Assembly (NCBI GenBank): GCA_016215555.1
Contig: JACRJC010000039.1
Location: forward strand, 1-64,000
Origin: Rhodospirillales bacterium
Lineage (GTDB): Bacteria > Pseudomonadota > Alphaproteobacteria > Rhodospirillales > WMHbin7
Length of the DNA: 64,000 nucleotides
Direction of reading: 5' to 3'
In this document: piece after piece, positions 36,271 to 43,474 of the stretch
Layout of the letters: each line of letters begins with the position of its first letter
How positions within the stretch are numbered: the stretch's first letter is position 1
Position numbers and translations under genes: made by a program
Notes under the pieces: generated by a model
What the model was told of the DNA's origin: nothing
What the model saw: only the letters and a program-made list of their open reading frames with translations
Database searches by the model: none

Positions 36271-37494
36271 TTATTTAGCCAGCAGCAGACGCAAATCATT
36301 CAAGTTGGTGCGCGTGGGTCCGGTGACGATCAATTGACCCAGTTGTGCAAAGAAAGCGTAACTGTCGTTGGCGGCCAGATGCGCCGCTCCGTCCAGCCCC
36401 AGGGCCTGGGCCTTCGCCAGCGTCTCGGGTCCGATCCAGGCCCCCGCATTGTCGCAACTGCCGTCGATGCCGTCAGTGTCGATGGCCAGGGCATGGATGT
36501 TGGGTGCCCCCGCCAGCGCCAGCGCCAAAGCCAGCAGATATTCGCCGTTCGGCCCGCCCCGCCCTTGCCCTTTCAAGGTTACGGTCAGCTCGCCGCCCGA
36601 CAGGATCAGCGTTCCCGGCCTGGCGGCCAGCGCCAGTTCGGCATGCGCCCTGGCCCTTTCTCGCGCCTCGCCCTCGACCCGGTCGCCCAGATCAATCACG
36701 GACAATCCCTGCCTTTCGGCCTCGGCCCTGACGGCGGCCAGCATGTCGGCAGGCTTCAGAATCAGGCGATAGTCGGCTCTTGCCAATCTTGGATCGTCGG
36801 GCTTGAGTGATTCCGAAAAGACCGGCGGCGGATCGATGGCGTAGCGGCGCAAAACCCCTTTCGCATCCTCGATGGTCGTCGGGTCGCCGATCGTCGGGCC
36901 CGAGGCGATGATGGCGGGATCGTCGCCCGCCACATCCGACACCGCCAGCGTCAGCACGAAGGCGGGATGGGCGGCGGCGGACAGACGTCCGCCCTTGATG
37001 GCCGACAGATGCTTGCGCACGATGTTGATGTCTTGGATCGGCGCTCCAGAAGCCAGCAGCGCCTTGGTGACGCGCCGCTTCTCGGCCATCGAAAGCCCGT
37101 CCGCCGGCAAGGTCAGCAGCGCCGAGCCGCCGCCCGAGATCAAGGCCAAGACCAGATCCTCCGCGCCGAGCCCCCGCACGCTGTCCAGAATGCGCCTGGC
37201 CGCCGCTTCCCCCTGTTGGTCGGGAATCGGATGCGCCGCTTCCACGCAGTCGATGCGGCGCAAGGGCAGTCCGCCATAGCCATAGCGCGTGACCACGATT
37301 CCCGACAGCGGCGCGTCCTTGGGCCAGGATTCCTCAAGCGCTTGGGCCATGCGGGCCGCCGCCTTGCCCGCGCCGACAACGACGGTGCGGCCCTTGGGCG
37401 GATGGGGAAGAAAGGAAGCGAGAGAGCGGGCGGGATCGGCGGCGTCCAAACCGGTCTTCATCAGCGCCAAAAGCCGAGCCCCGGCGGGACTCAT
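36271..37494 (-). CDS. ttuD: Glycerate 2-kinase, MOFRL family (TtuD-like)
   Basis: From ATG 37494 (MSPAGARLLALMKTGLDAAD) the protein has 407 residues. Features are VVVGAGKAAARMAQALEESW, ISGGGSALLTLPADGLSMAE and the C-terminal MOFRL region (LILSGGELTVTLKGQGRGGP, HALAIDTDGIDGSCDNAGAW). It phosphorylates glycerate to 2-phosphoglycerate. The start overlaps the MFS stop (ATGA), which decides against the long upstream open frame inside the MFS gene. Some family members were once called hydroxypyruvate reductases. Confidence 0.92.
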   Translation of the reverse strand: MSPAGARLLALMKTGLDAADPARSLASFLPHPPKGRTVVVGAGKAAARMAQALEESWPKDAPLSGIVVTRYGYGGLPLRRIDCVEAAHPIPDQQGEAAARRILDSVRGLGAEDLVLALISGGGSALLTLPADGLSMAEKRRVTKALLASGAPIQDINIVRKHLSAIKGGRLSAAAHPAFVLTLAVSDVAGDDPAIIASGPTIGDPTTIEDAKGVLRRYAIDPPPVFSESLKPDDPRLARADYRLILKPADMLAAVRAEAERQGLSVIDLGDRVEGEARERARAHAELALAARPGTLILSGGELTVTLKGQGRGGPNGEYLLALALALAGAPNIHALAIDTDGIDGSCDNAGAWIGPETLAKAQALGLDGAAHLAANDSYAFFAQLGQLIVTGPTRTNLNDLRLLLAK

Positions 37495-38732
37495 TTTTGC
37501 GGCTTGCAGAAGGTTTCGCGAACCATCAAGGCGCCGATCAGCGAAGCGATCTGGCAGCCCGGCAGCACCAGGAAGGCCGATTGCCAGCCCGCCAGGGGAT
37601 AGATGCGGGCCCCGTTCAGCAAATCGCCGGCCCAGCCGAGATCGAGCAACCAGCCGGTCAGGGATTGGAAGATGGCGCCGGTGCCCATCACCGCCATATT
37701 GACGATGCCCAGCGTCGCCCCCGCCGCCCAATTGGGATTGTGTTCGCGCGCGGTGGCGAACAAAAGCACCATGCCGCCGGCGCATGTGCCCTGCACCAGC
37801 AGCAGGACCGACAACAGGCCCAGGGGCAGAGGCAGATAAAGCCAGACCAGGGTGATGGCCAGCGAAACGCCGGACGCCGCCAGCATCGGCGGCTTGCGCC
37901 GGCGCCAATGGTCGGACAGCCAGCCGAAGATCGGCGAGCCGATGCCCCAGCCGACCAGCATCATCGATACCGACGCCGCCGCCTCGGGCCGGGCGACGTC
38001 ATAGCGGGTCATCAGATAGGGCACGCCCCACAGGCCGGCGAAGGTCAGCATGGGGGCGGCCAGCAGGGCGCCGAACAGCGACGTCCAATAGGTCTGCGGC
38101 TCTTTCAGCGCCAGCAGGACGCCCGACCATAATTTGGTGCCTTCCTCGGGATCGTAGCTTTGCGGGCCGGCATCCTTGGGCCGGTCGCGCACGATCAGCG
38201 CGAAGGCCGCCGCCAGGACGACGGCCAGCATGGCCGCCCCGACCAAAGTGCCGCGCCAGCCGAACTCGGCCACCGCCAGGCCCAGGGGCACCTGTCCGCC
38301 GACGGCGCCGGCCATGCCCATGGCCATGGTCAGACCGGTCAGCAGGGCAAAGCGTTTGGGCGGAAACCAGACCGACGCCACCTTCAGCGCCCCCACCCAG
38401 GTGACGGCGGTGCCGACGCCGATCAGCGCGCGCCCCACATAGGCCAGATTGACGCCGTCGGCCTGGAACAGATAGCAGCCAAGCCCGGCGATCAGGGCCG
38501 AGACGGCCAGCATGCGCCGAGGCCCGATGCGGTCCAGCATCAGGCCGATGGGAATCTGCAAGGACGCATAGGCGTAGAAGTAAAGCGACGACAGGATGCC
38601 GGTGATGGTGGCGCCGACCGCGAAATCGCGCATCAGCTCTTGCACCATGACGCCCGGCGCCACGCGCTGGAAAAATCCATAGCAATAGAAAACCGCCGCC
38701 AATCCCCACATGACCCAAGGCAGCAGCTTCAT
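37491..38732 (-). CDS. MFS transporter, probable organic-acid uptake
   Basis: The 413-residue protein has 12 predicted helices and an MFS motif A-like LMLDRIGPRRMLA after helix 2, repeated as GWLSDHWRRRKPP in the second half. Sandwiched by ATGA overlaps between the GntR regulator and the glycerate kinase, it probably imports glycerate or a precursor such as tartronate or glucarate breakdown products. The exact substrate is inference from context. Confidence 0.88.
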   Translation of the reverse strand: MKLLPWVMWGLAAVFYCYGFFQRVAPGVMVQELMRDFAVGATITGILSSLYFYAYASLQIPIGLMLDRIGPRRMLAVSALIAGLGCYLFQADGVNLAYVGRALIGVGTAVTWVGALKVASVWFPPKRFALLTGLTMAMGMAGAVGGQVPLGLAVAEFGWRGTLVGAAMLAVVLAAAFALIVRDRPKDAGPQSYDPEEGTKLWSGVLLALKEPQTYWTSLFGALLAAPMLTFAGLWGVPYLMTRYDVARPEAAASVSMMLVGWGIGSPIFGWLSDHWRRRKPPMLAASGVSLAITLVWLYLPLPLGLLSVLLLVQGTCAGGMVLLFATAREHNPNWAAGATLGIVNMAVMGTGAIFQSLTGWLLDLGWAGDLLNGARIYPLAGWQSAFLVLPGCQIASLIGALMVRETFCKPQK

Positions 38733-39442
38733 TTGTCTTCTGCTCCGCAGACGGCCAGAACTTGCGACATATGCTTGCCGATCAGTTCTTGCGCCAAGGC
38801 GCCGTCGCCCGCTTTCACGGCTTCCAGGATGGCGCGGTGCTGGCGGGTCAGACGCCTGGCTTCCTCGGGGGTTTCATAAACGCCCTGCCTGAGATGGGTC
38901 ACCATCCCGGCCATGACCTCGCCGACGACGGCATGGATATGGTCATAGACGGCGCTGCCCGCCCCTTGCGCCAGGGCCTTGTGAAAGGTCAGATCGTCGG
39001 CGACGGTGCGCTTGCGCTTGGCGTCGGACTCCATCGAGCGCACAGCCATTTCCATGGCGGCCAGGGCTTTGGCATCCTGGCGCTGGGCGGCCCGTTGCCC
39101 CGCCCAGCCTTCGAGCAGGATGCGCAACTCGACCAGATCCCTCAGATTCTGCGGTGAACGGCGAACCAGACCGGCCAGGGGCGATTCCAGCGTGCGGGCC
39201 GTCGAGACCACCTTGGTGCCGCCGCCCTGGCGGGCTTCCAGATAGCCTTCCGCCTTCAGAGATTGCAGGGCGGCCCGCACCGAAACCCGTGAAACCTTCA
39301 AGGCCTCGGCTAGTTGGCGCTCGCCGGGCAGGCGTTCGCCGGCGCCCAGCACGCCTTCGTCGATCAGGCGGCGCAGATGCCCGGCCACCCGCTCGGACAG
39401 CAGGCCATCGTCTTGGCGTTCTGAAATCGCAAAACTGGTCAT
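38729..39442 (-). CDS. GntR family (FadR/FCD-type) regulator
   Basis: The 237-residue protein has an N-terminal winged helix (RLPGERQLAEALKVSRVSVR) and a C-terminal FCD-like all-helical ligand domain (LRDLVELRILLEGWAGQRAA, LTFHKALAQGA, QHRAILEAVKAGD). It is first in the operon and likely controls it in response to the imported acid. There is no Shine-Dalgarno sequence. The -10 box ends 6 nt before the ATG, so the message is probably leaderless, and an operator overlaps the start. Confidence 0.92.
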   Translation of the reverse strand: MTSFAISERQDDGLLSERVAGHLRRLIDEGVLGAGERLPGERQLAEALKVSRVSVRAALQSLKAEGYLEARQGGGTKVVSTARTLESPLAGLVRRSPQNLRDLVELRILLEGWAGQRAAQRQDAKALAAMEMAVRSMESDAKRKRTVADDLTFHKALAQGAGSAVYDHIHAVVGEVMAGMVTHLRQGVYETPEEARRLTRQHRAILEAVKAGDGALAQELIGKHMSQVLAVCGAEDK

Positions 39443-39477
39443 ACCAAATTTATGGGGGCGATTGACGCGCCCGTCAA
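39436..39477 (-). promoter_or_regulatory. Promoter and GntR-type operator for the glycerate operon
   Basis: Minus strand: TTGACG (39472-39477), 17-bp spacer, CATAAA (39449-39454), then the ATG at 39442 where transcription would start. TGGTCATACCA (39436-39446), an inverted repeat of the TGGT-N3-ACCA type used by FCD-domain GntR proteins, covers the start codon. The geometry implies autorepression. Confidence 0.55.
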
Positions 39478-39488
39478 CTCCCCAGCCG

Positions 39489-40355
39489 TCAACTCCCCCG
39501 TTTGGCCAGAACGATGCCGGCCAGGATGACGCCGCCCCCCGCGGCCACCAGCAGGGTCAGAGGCTCGTTCAGCATCCCGGCCGCCAGCAAGGTGGCGACC
39601 AGGGGCTGCAGCAGCAAGACCACCGAGCCGAACGAGGCGGGCAGATGGGCCAGCCCATAGGCGATCAGGCTTTGCCCGCCGACATGCGAGACCAGGGCCA
39701 GGGCGATCAGCGCCTCCCAGCCCTGGCCGGGCTGGGGCCACAAAGCCTCGCCCGAAGCCAGGGCGGCCAGCAGCAGCAAGGGCGTCGTCACCAACCCGCT
39801 CATGGTCATGATGGCCGCCGTTGAAAGCCGTTGACGCAGGCGCCCCACCGCCACGATATAGCCGGCATAGAAGACGGCGGTCAGTTGGCCCAGCAGATCG
39901 CCGGCCAGATGCTCGCCGCCCAGGCTCAGATTCCCGCTCATCAGCAAGACCGCGCCGCCCAGCGCCAGAACCATGCCGAGAATGAAAAGCGGACGCACGC
40001 CCTGCCTGAACAGAATCCACCCCGCCAGGGTGACATAGATGGGCGCGAAATTGGGAAACAACGTGGCGTTGGCGATGGTGGTCAGCAGCACCGACCAGTG
40101 CCAGACCGCCAGATCGGCGGCAAAGCAGACTCCCGCCGTCAACAGCCCCTTGACGTCGCCCTTCTGGAAAGGAGCCTGCTTGCGCAAGCGCGTCTCCCAG
40201 GCCAGCCACAAAGCCAGCACCGGCAGCGCCAGCAGCAGGCGATAGAAAGCGGTGGCCGACGGCCCCAAGGGGCTTAGACGAACCAGAATCGGGGCAAAGG
40301 CGATGCCGACCGCGCCCAGCAGCAGGCAAGCCAGCGCCAGACGGCCGGTTTTCAT
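39489..40355 (-). CDS. EamA/DMT family transporter
   Basis: The 288-residue integral membrane protein has ten helices in two EamA repeats (GAVGIAFAPILVRLSPLGPS in the first, SFGSVVLLLQPLVATLLAAG in the second). Members export small metabolites. Its ATG overlaps the stop of the upstream IalB-like gene, so the two are co-expressed. No specific substrate can be inferred. Confidence 0.88.
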   Translation of the reverse strand: MKTGRLALACLLLGAVGIAFAPILVRLSPLGPSATAFYRLLLALPVLALWLAWETRLRKQAPFQKGDVKGLLTAGVCFAADLAVWHWSVLLTTIANATLFPNFAPIYVTLAGWILFRQGVRPLFILGMVLALGGAVLLMSGNLSLGGEHLAGDLLGQLTAVFYAGYIVAVGRLRQRLSTAAIMTMSGLVTTPLLLLAALASGEALWPQPGQGWEALIALALVSHVGGQSLIAYGLAHLPASFGSVVLLLQPLVATLLAAGMLNEPLTLLVAAGGGVILAGIVLAKRGS

Positions 40356-40849
40356 TTGACGGCACAGGCCTTGCCGATCTCGCGATAGGCCTCGGCGAAT
40401 CCCGACAGCGCATACGTATCCGTGGTCGGCTTGCCCTTGGCGGGAACCGCCTTCACGGTCAGCGTCTTTTCCTTCTGCAGGGCTTTCAGGAATTTGTCGT
40501 CGTCGCCGGCGCGGGCCCAGGCGGTGTCGTCCTTGGTGTAGAAACGGAGGGTGGCCGAGCCCAGGGCCGCCTCGGCATCGGTTCCTTCTTTGATCTCATA
40601 GCCCAGCGTGATGCTGGGCACATGGGCGCTTTTGCCGGGTCCGTGCGTGACCATGACATAGGCCGCCTTGCGCCCCGGCACCTCGCCCGCGCTGGATTTG
40701 GCGGGGCTGGCCGCATAGCAGACCTTCGCCGCCCCGCTTCCAAAGCTATAGGCTTCCCAATCGCCATGGCGCGACAAAAGCTTGGCCGGCTCGGCAAAGG
40801 CATTGGATCCGATCAGCAGGAAAAACAGGGCAAGACTGGCGCGCGACAT
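40352..40849 (-). CDS. Invasion-associated locus B (IalB) family protein
   Basis: This 165-residue secreted protein has signal peptide MSRASLALFFLLIGSNAFA. The mature part begins EPAKLLSRHGDWEAYSFGSG, with KVCYAASPAKSSAG, RKAAYVMVTHGPG and a C-terminal TYALSGFAEAYREIGKACAV, the typical IalB arrangement with two cysteines. The family is widespread in alphaproteobacteria and its role is mostly undefined. It is upstream of and coupled to the EamA gene. Confidence 0.85.
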   Translation of the reverse strand: MSRASLALFFLLIGSNAFAEPAKLLSRHGDWEAYSFGSGAAKVCYAASPAKSSAGEVPGRKAAYVMVTHGPGKSAHVPSITLGYEIKEGTDAEAALGSATLRFYTKDDTAWARAGDDDKFLKALQKEKTLTVKAVPAKGKPTTDTYALSGFAEAYREIGKACAVK

Positions 40850-40934
40850 GACGATCTCTCGGCAAGGGGAAAGAAGAAGGTCATCGCACGAAGCGCCCCA
40901 AGAAAGCGTTAATCGGCTTGGGATCAGCTTGGGA

Positions 40935-41324
40935 TCAGCTTTCCGTGGCCAGGACGCGGGCCAGATGCGACAGCACGTCCTGATGGCGCTCGTTGTTGAT
41001 CATCGAGAAGTTGCGGGCCAGTTCCAGGCACATGCGCTGGCGGGCCGAGAGGTCGGGATCGCGCTGCTCTTCCAGCCCTTCGAAGAAGAAGCTGACCGGC
41101 ACCCCCAGCACCTGGGAAATCTCGTACAGCCGTCCGGCGGAAATGCGGTTGATGCCGCGCTCGTATTTGTGCGCCTGCTGATAGGTGACGCCGATCATGT
41201 CGGCCATCTGCTGCTGCGACAGGCCCAGCATGACGCGCCGCTCGCGGATGCGCACGCCGACATGGCGGTCGATGTCGCCGGCGCGGTTCGCGGGTTTTCC
41301 GCCTTTCGCCATCTTCTTGGTCAT
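40935..41324 (-). CDS. XRE family transcriptional regulator
   Basis: The 129-residue protein has an N-terminal HTH_3 domain (RIRERRVMLGLSQQQMADMI followed by GVTYQQAHKYERGINRISAG). The C-terminal tail includes RQRMCLELARNFSMINNERH. Proteins like this are common single regulators in alphaproteobacteria. The stop lies inside an imperfect tandem repeat of TTGGGATCAGC (about 40916-40940), so the exact C-terminus could vary by slippage. The target genes are unknown. Confidence 0.88.
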   Translation of the reverse strand: MTKKMAKGGKPANRAGDIDRHVGVRIRERRVMLGLSQQQMADMIGVTYQQAHKYERGINRISAGRLYEISQVLGVPVSFFFEGLEEQRDPDLSARQRMCLELARNFSMINNERHQDVLSHLARVLATES

Positions 41325-41533
41325 CTCTCAGCTCGTTCACTCAGCTGGCGCGCAAGAATATTCACGCCCGGCGAATTAGTACGCAGATAAACGCTAAAAG
41401 GCAATCCTATTAAGTGGTTACAATACCAAGGGGCGCTATTCTACCCGCGATAGGGATGTTAAGTTAGATGAATTAAGATGTTGACGCGATTCGCCGTGAT
41501 CGTTTGTTAACAAACTACAGCAAGCATTGTCGA

Positions 41534-42094
41534 TTACGCCGTGACATCCAGTCGGGACAAATCGTCGATGGCCCCGAAACCCATCAAAACGCCGGATTCG
41601 GTGACGAGCTGCGGGCCCGACGGGGCCTGACGGCGCGAATCATAACGTTGGGCCGAGCCATAGGCCTGGAAGGCTTGGATCGATCTGGCCGAGCCGGCGG
41701 CCGTTGGCGATTCTTGCTGATCCTGTTCGGTCAGTTGCTGCGCCGAGAAGCCGACCGAGGCGAAAAGAGAGCGCGAATCGCTGCCCGCCAGTTCTGCCTT
41801 TTCACGCAAGAAATCCGAACGAGGCCTTTCGCGCCCCGTCTCTTGCTGCGGATTGCCGGCCAGACTGGCCCCAGCGCTTCCCCGGGCCCGCCCGCCGACG
41901 CCCTGCAATCCGCCGGCGCCGTCATTGGCGGCAGCGTCAGGGCCGCCGGCATCCTGGGAGGGCCGGGACAAGTAGGATGCGGCTGACTCCTGACGGCGCT
42001 TCTCGTCGCCCGAACCACGTTGCAATTCAACAACGCGGGATGTCGCCTGGGAAAGAAGAGGGTCGATTGCCACCCCAGTGCCCCACGCCAACAT
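41534..42094 (-). CDS. Hypothetical protein, low complexity (186 residues)
   Basis: The reading frame starts MLAWGTGVAIDPLLSQATSR. The product is rich in Gln, Ser, Ala, Gly and Arg, with no signal peptide or membrane segment. I recognise no family. The end (SGVLMGFGAIDDLSRLDVTA) is less biased and might be a small folded segment. The 209-nt gap downstream to the XRE gene is AT-richer and shows no other gene. It could be genuine, as neither strand has a better candidate. Confidence 0.55.
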   Translation of the reverse strand: MLAWGTGVAIDPLLSQATSRVVELQRGSGDEKRRQESAASYLSRPSQDAGGPDAAANDGAGGLQGVGGRARGSAGASLAGNPQQETGRERPRSDFLREKAELAGSDSRSLFASVGFSAQQLTEQDQQESPTAAGSARSIQAFQAYGSAQRYDSRRQAPSGPQLVTESGVLMGFGAIDDLSRLDVTA

Positions 42095-42170
42095 TTAAAA
42101 TGGAAAGAAAAATTTAACACAGTTTCAAACAGGCCGCCAGAGAAAGGGAAATAGGCAATTTTTGCCGAGC

Positions 42171-42200
42171 TTGGCGATTCCACGCCTTTTGAACTATCCT
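42171..42200 (+). promoter_or_regulatory. Promoter of the M20 amidohydrolase, giving a leaderless message
   Basis: TTGGCG (42171-42176), an 18-bp spacer and TATCCT (42195-42200), followed by 7 nt and the ATG at 42208. No Shine-Dalgarno sequence precedes the ATG. Transcription would start at or next to the start codon. Confidence 0.45.
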
Positions 42201-42207
42201 GGCCGCG

Positions 42208-43359
42208 ATGCAACTCGACCCCGACATTTTAAACCTGATCCCCGAGATGACCGCCTGGCGGCAGGACTTCCACGCCCATCCCGAAACCGCCTATCAGGAA
42301 CACCGCACTTCGGCTCGCATCGCTGAACTGCTGAGAAGCTTCGGCTGCGAGGTGACGACGGGACTGGCTGGCACCGGCGTCGTCGGCAGCCTGCAAGGCG
42401 GCCCCAACTCCCTGATGTTTCGCGCCGACATGGACGCCCTGACGATGTCCGAGGAAAATCCCGGCTGTCCTTACCGCTCGCGGCACGAAGGCAAGATGCA
42501 TGGCTGCGGTCATGACGGCCACATGGCCATGCTGCTGGGAGCCGCCAAGATTCTGGCTGGGCGCGAAGGCAACCGCCCCTGTTTGCATTTCTTGTTTCAG
42601 CCTGCCGAGGAAAACGAAGCCGGAGCCAGGAAACTTGTCGAGGAGGGATTGTTCCAAAAATTTCCCGTCCAGGCCGTCTTTGGGCTGCATAATTGGCCGG
42701 GTCTGCCGGCGGGCGAAATGGCGGTCCGCCCCGGTCCGATGATGGCGTCTTGCGACCTGATCGAGATCGAGCTTCGCGGCAAGGGGACGCATGCCGCCAT
42801 GCCCCATCTGGGCCAGGATGTGGTGCTGGCGGCGGCGCATCTGGTGACCGCTGTGCAAGCCGCGGTCGCCCGTGAAACCGACCCCCTGGACTCGGCGGTG
42901 GTCAGCATCACCCGCCTCCAGGCCGGGCAAACCTGGAACGTCATGCCGGCCAGCGCCTTGCTGCAGGGAACGGTGCGGGCGTTGAAGCCCGAAACCCAGG
43001 ATCGTCTGGAAAGGCGCTTAAGGGAAATTACGGACGGCCTGGCCGCCGCCTTCGGCATTTCGGCCCGCTTTTCCTATGACCGGCGCTACCCGCCCACCAT
43101 CAACAGCGAGGCCGAAAGCGATCTGGCCCACAAGGCCGCGCAAAAGGTGGCCGGAGCGCCGGGAGTCCACGCCAATCTGCCGCCCTCGATGGGGGCCGAG
43201 GATTTTGCCTTTCTCCTGCGCGAGAAGCCGGGCGCCTATGCCTGGCTGGGAACCGGCAAGGCCGGGGCGGCGAATTTGCATCATCCTTCTTACGACTTTA
43301 ACGACGCGGCCCTGGCCCTTGGGGCATCGTGGTGGGTCGAGCTGGCCCAACCCTCATAA
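42208..43359 (+). CDS. M20 family amidohydrolase (hippurate hydrolase-like)
   Basis: The 383-residue metallopeptidase-fold enzyme cleaves N-acyl amino acids or related amides. Motifs: HAHPETAYQEHRTSARIAEL, MFRADMDALTM, HGCGHDGHMAMLLGAAK, FLFQPAEENEAGARKLVEEG, PSMGAEDFAFLL. The metal ligands H, D, E, H expected for the M20D subgroup are present. It stands alone with its own promoter, and the substrate is unknown. Confidence 0.93.
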   Translation: MQLDPDILNLIPEMTAWRQDFHAHPETAYQEHRTSARIAELLRSFGCEVTTGLAGTGVVGSLQGGPNSLMFRADMDALTMSEENPGCPYRSRHEGKMHGCGHDGHMAMLLGAAKILAGREGNRPCLHFLFQPAEENEAGARKLVEEGLFQKFPVQAVFGLHNWPGLPAGEMAVRPGPMMASCDLIEIELRGKGTHAAMPHLGQDVVLAAAHLVTAVQAAVARETDPLDSAVVSITRLQAGQTWNVMPASALLQGTVRALKPETQDRLERRLREITDGLAAAFGISARFSYDRRYPPTINSEAESDLAHKAAQKVAGAPGVHANLPPSMGAEDFAFLLREKPGAYAWLGTGKAGAANLHHPSYDFNDAALALGASWWVELAQPS

Positions 43360-43474
43360 CCGGCCTGATATTCATACGAGCATATTCGCGTTTGGGCGAT
43401 GGTCGCGCTCTCTTTTGTAGAATGCTTGAAGCATGCCGTAAAAGGACTATGCTTTCCTTTTTTGGGAAACTGGA

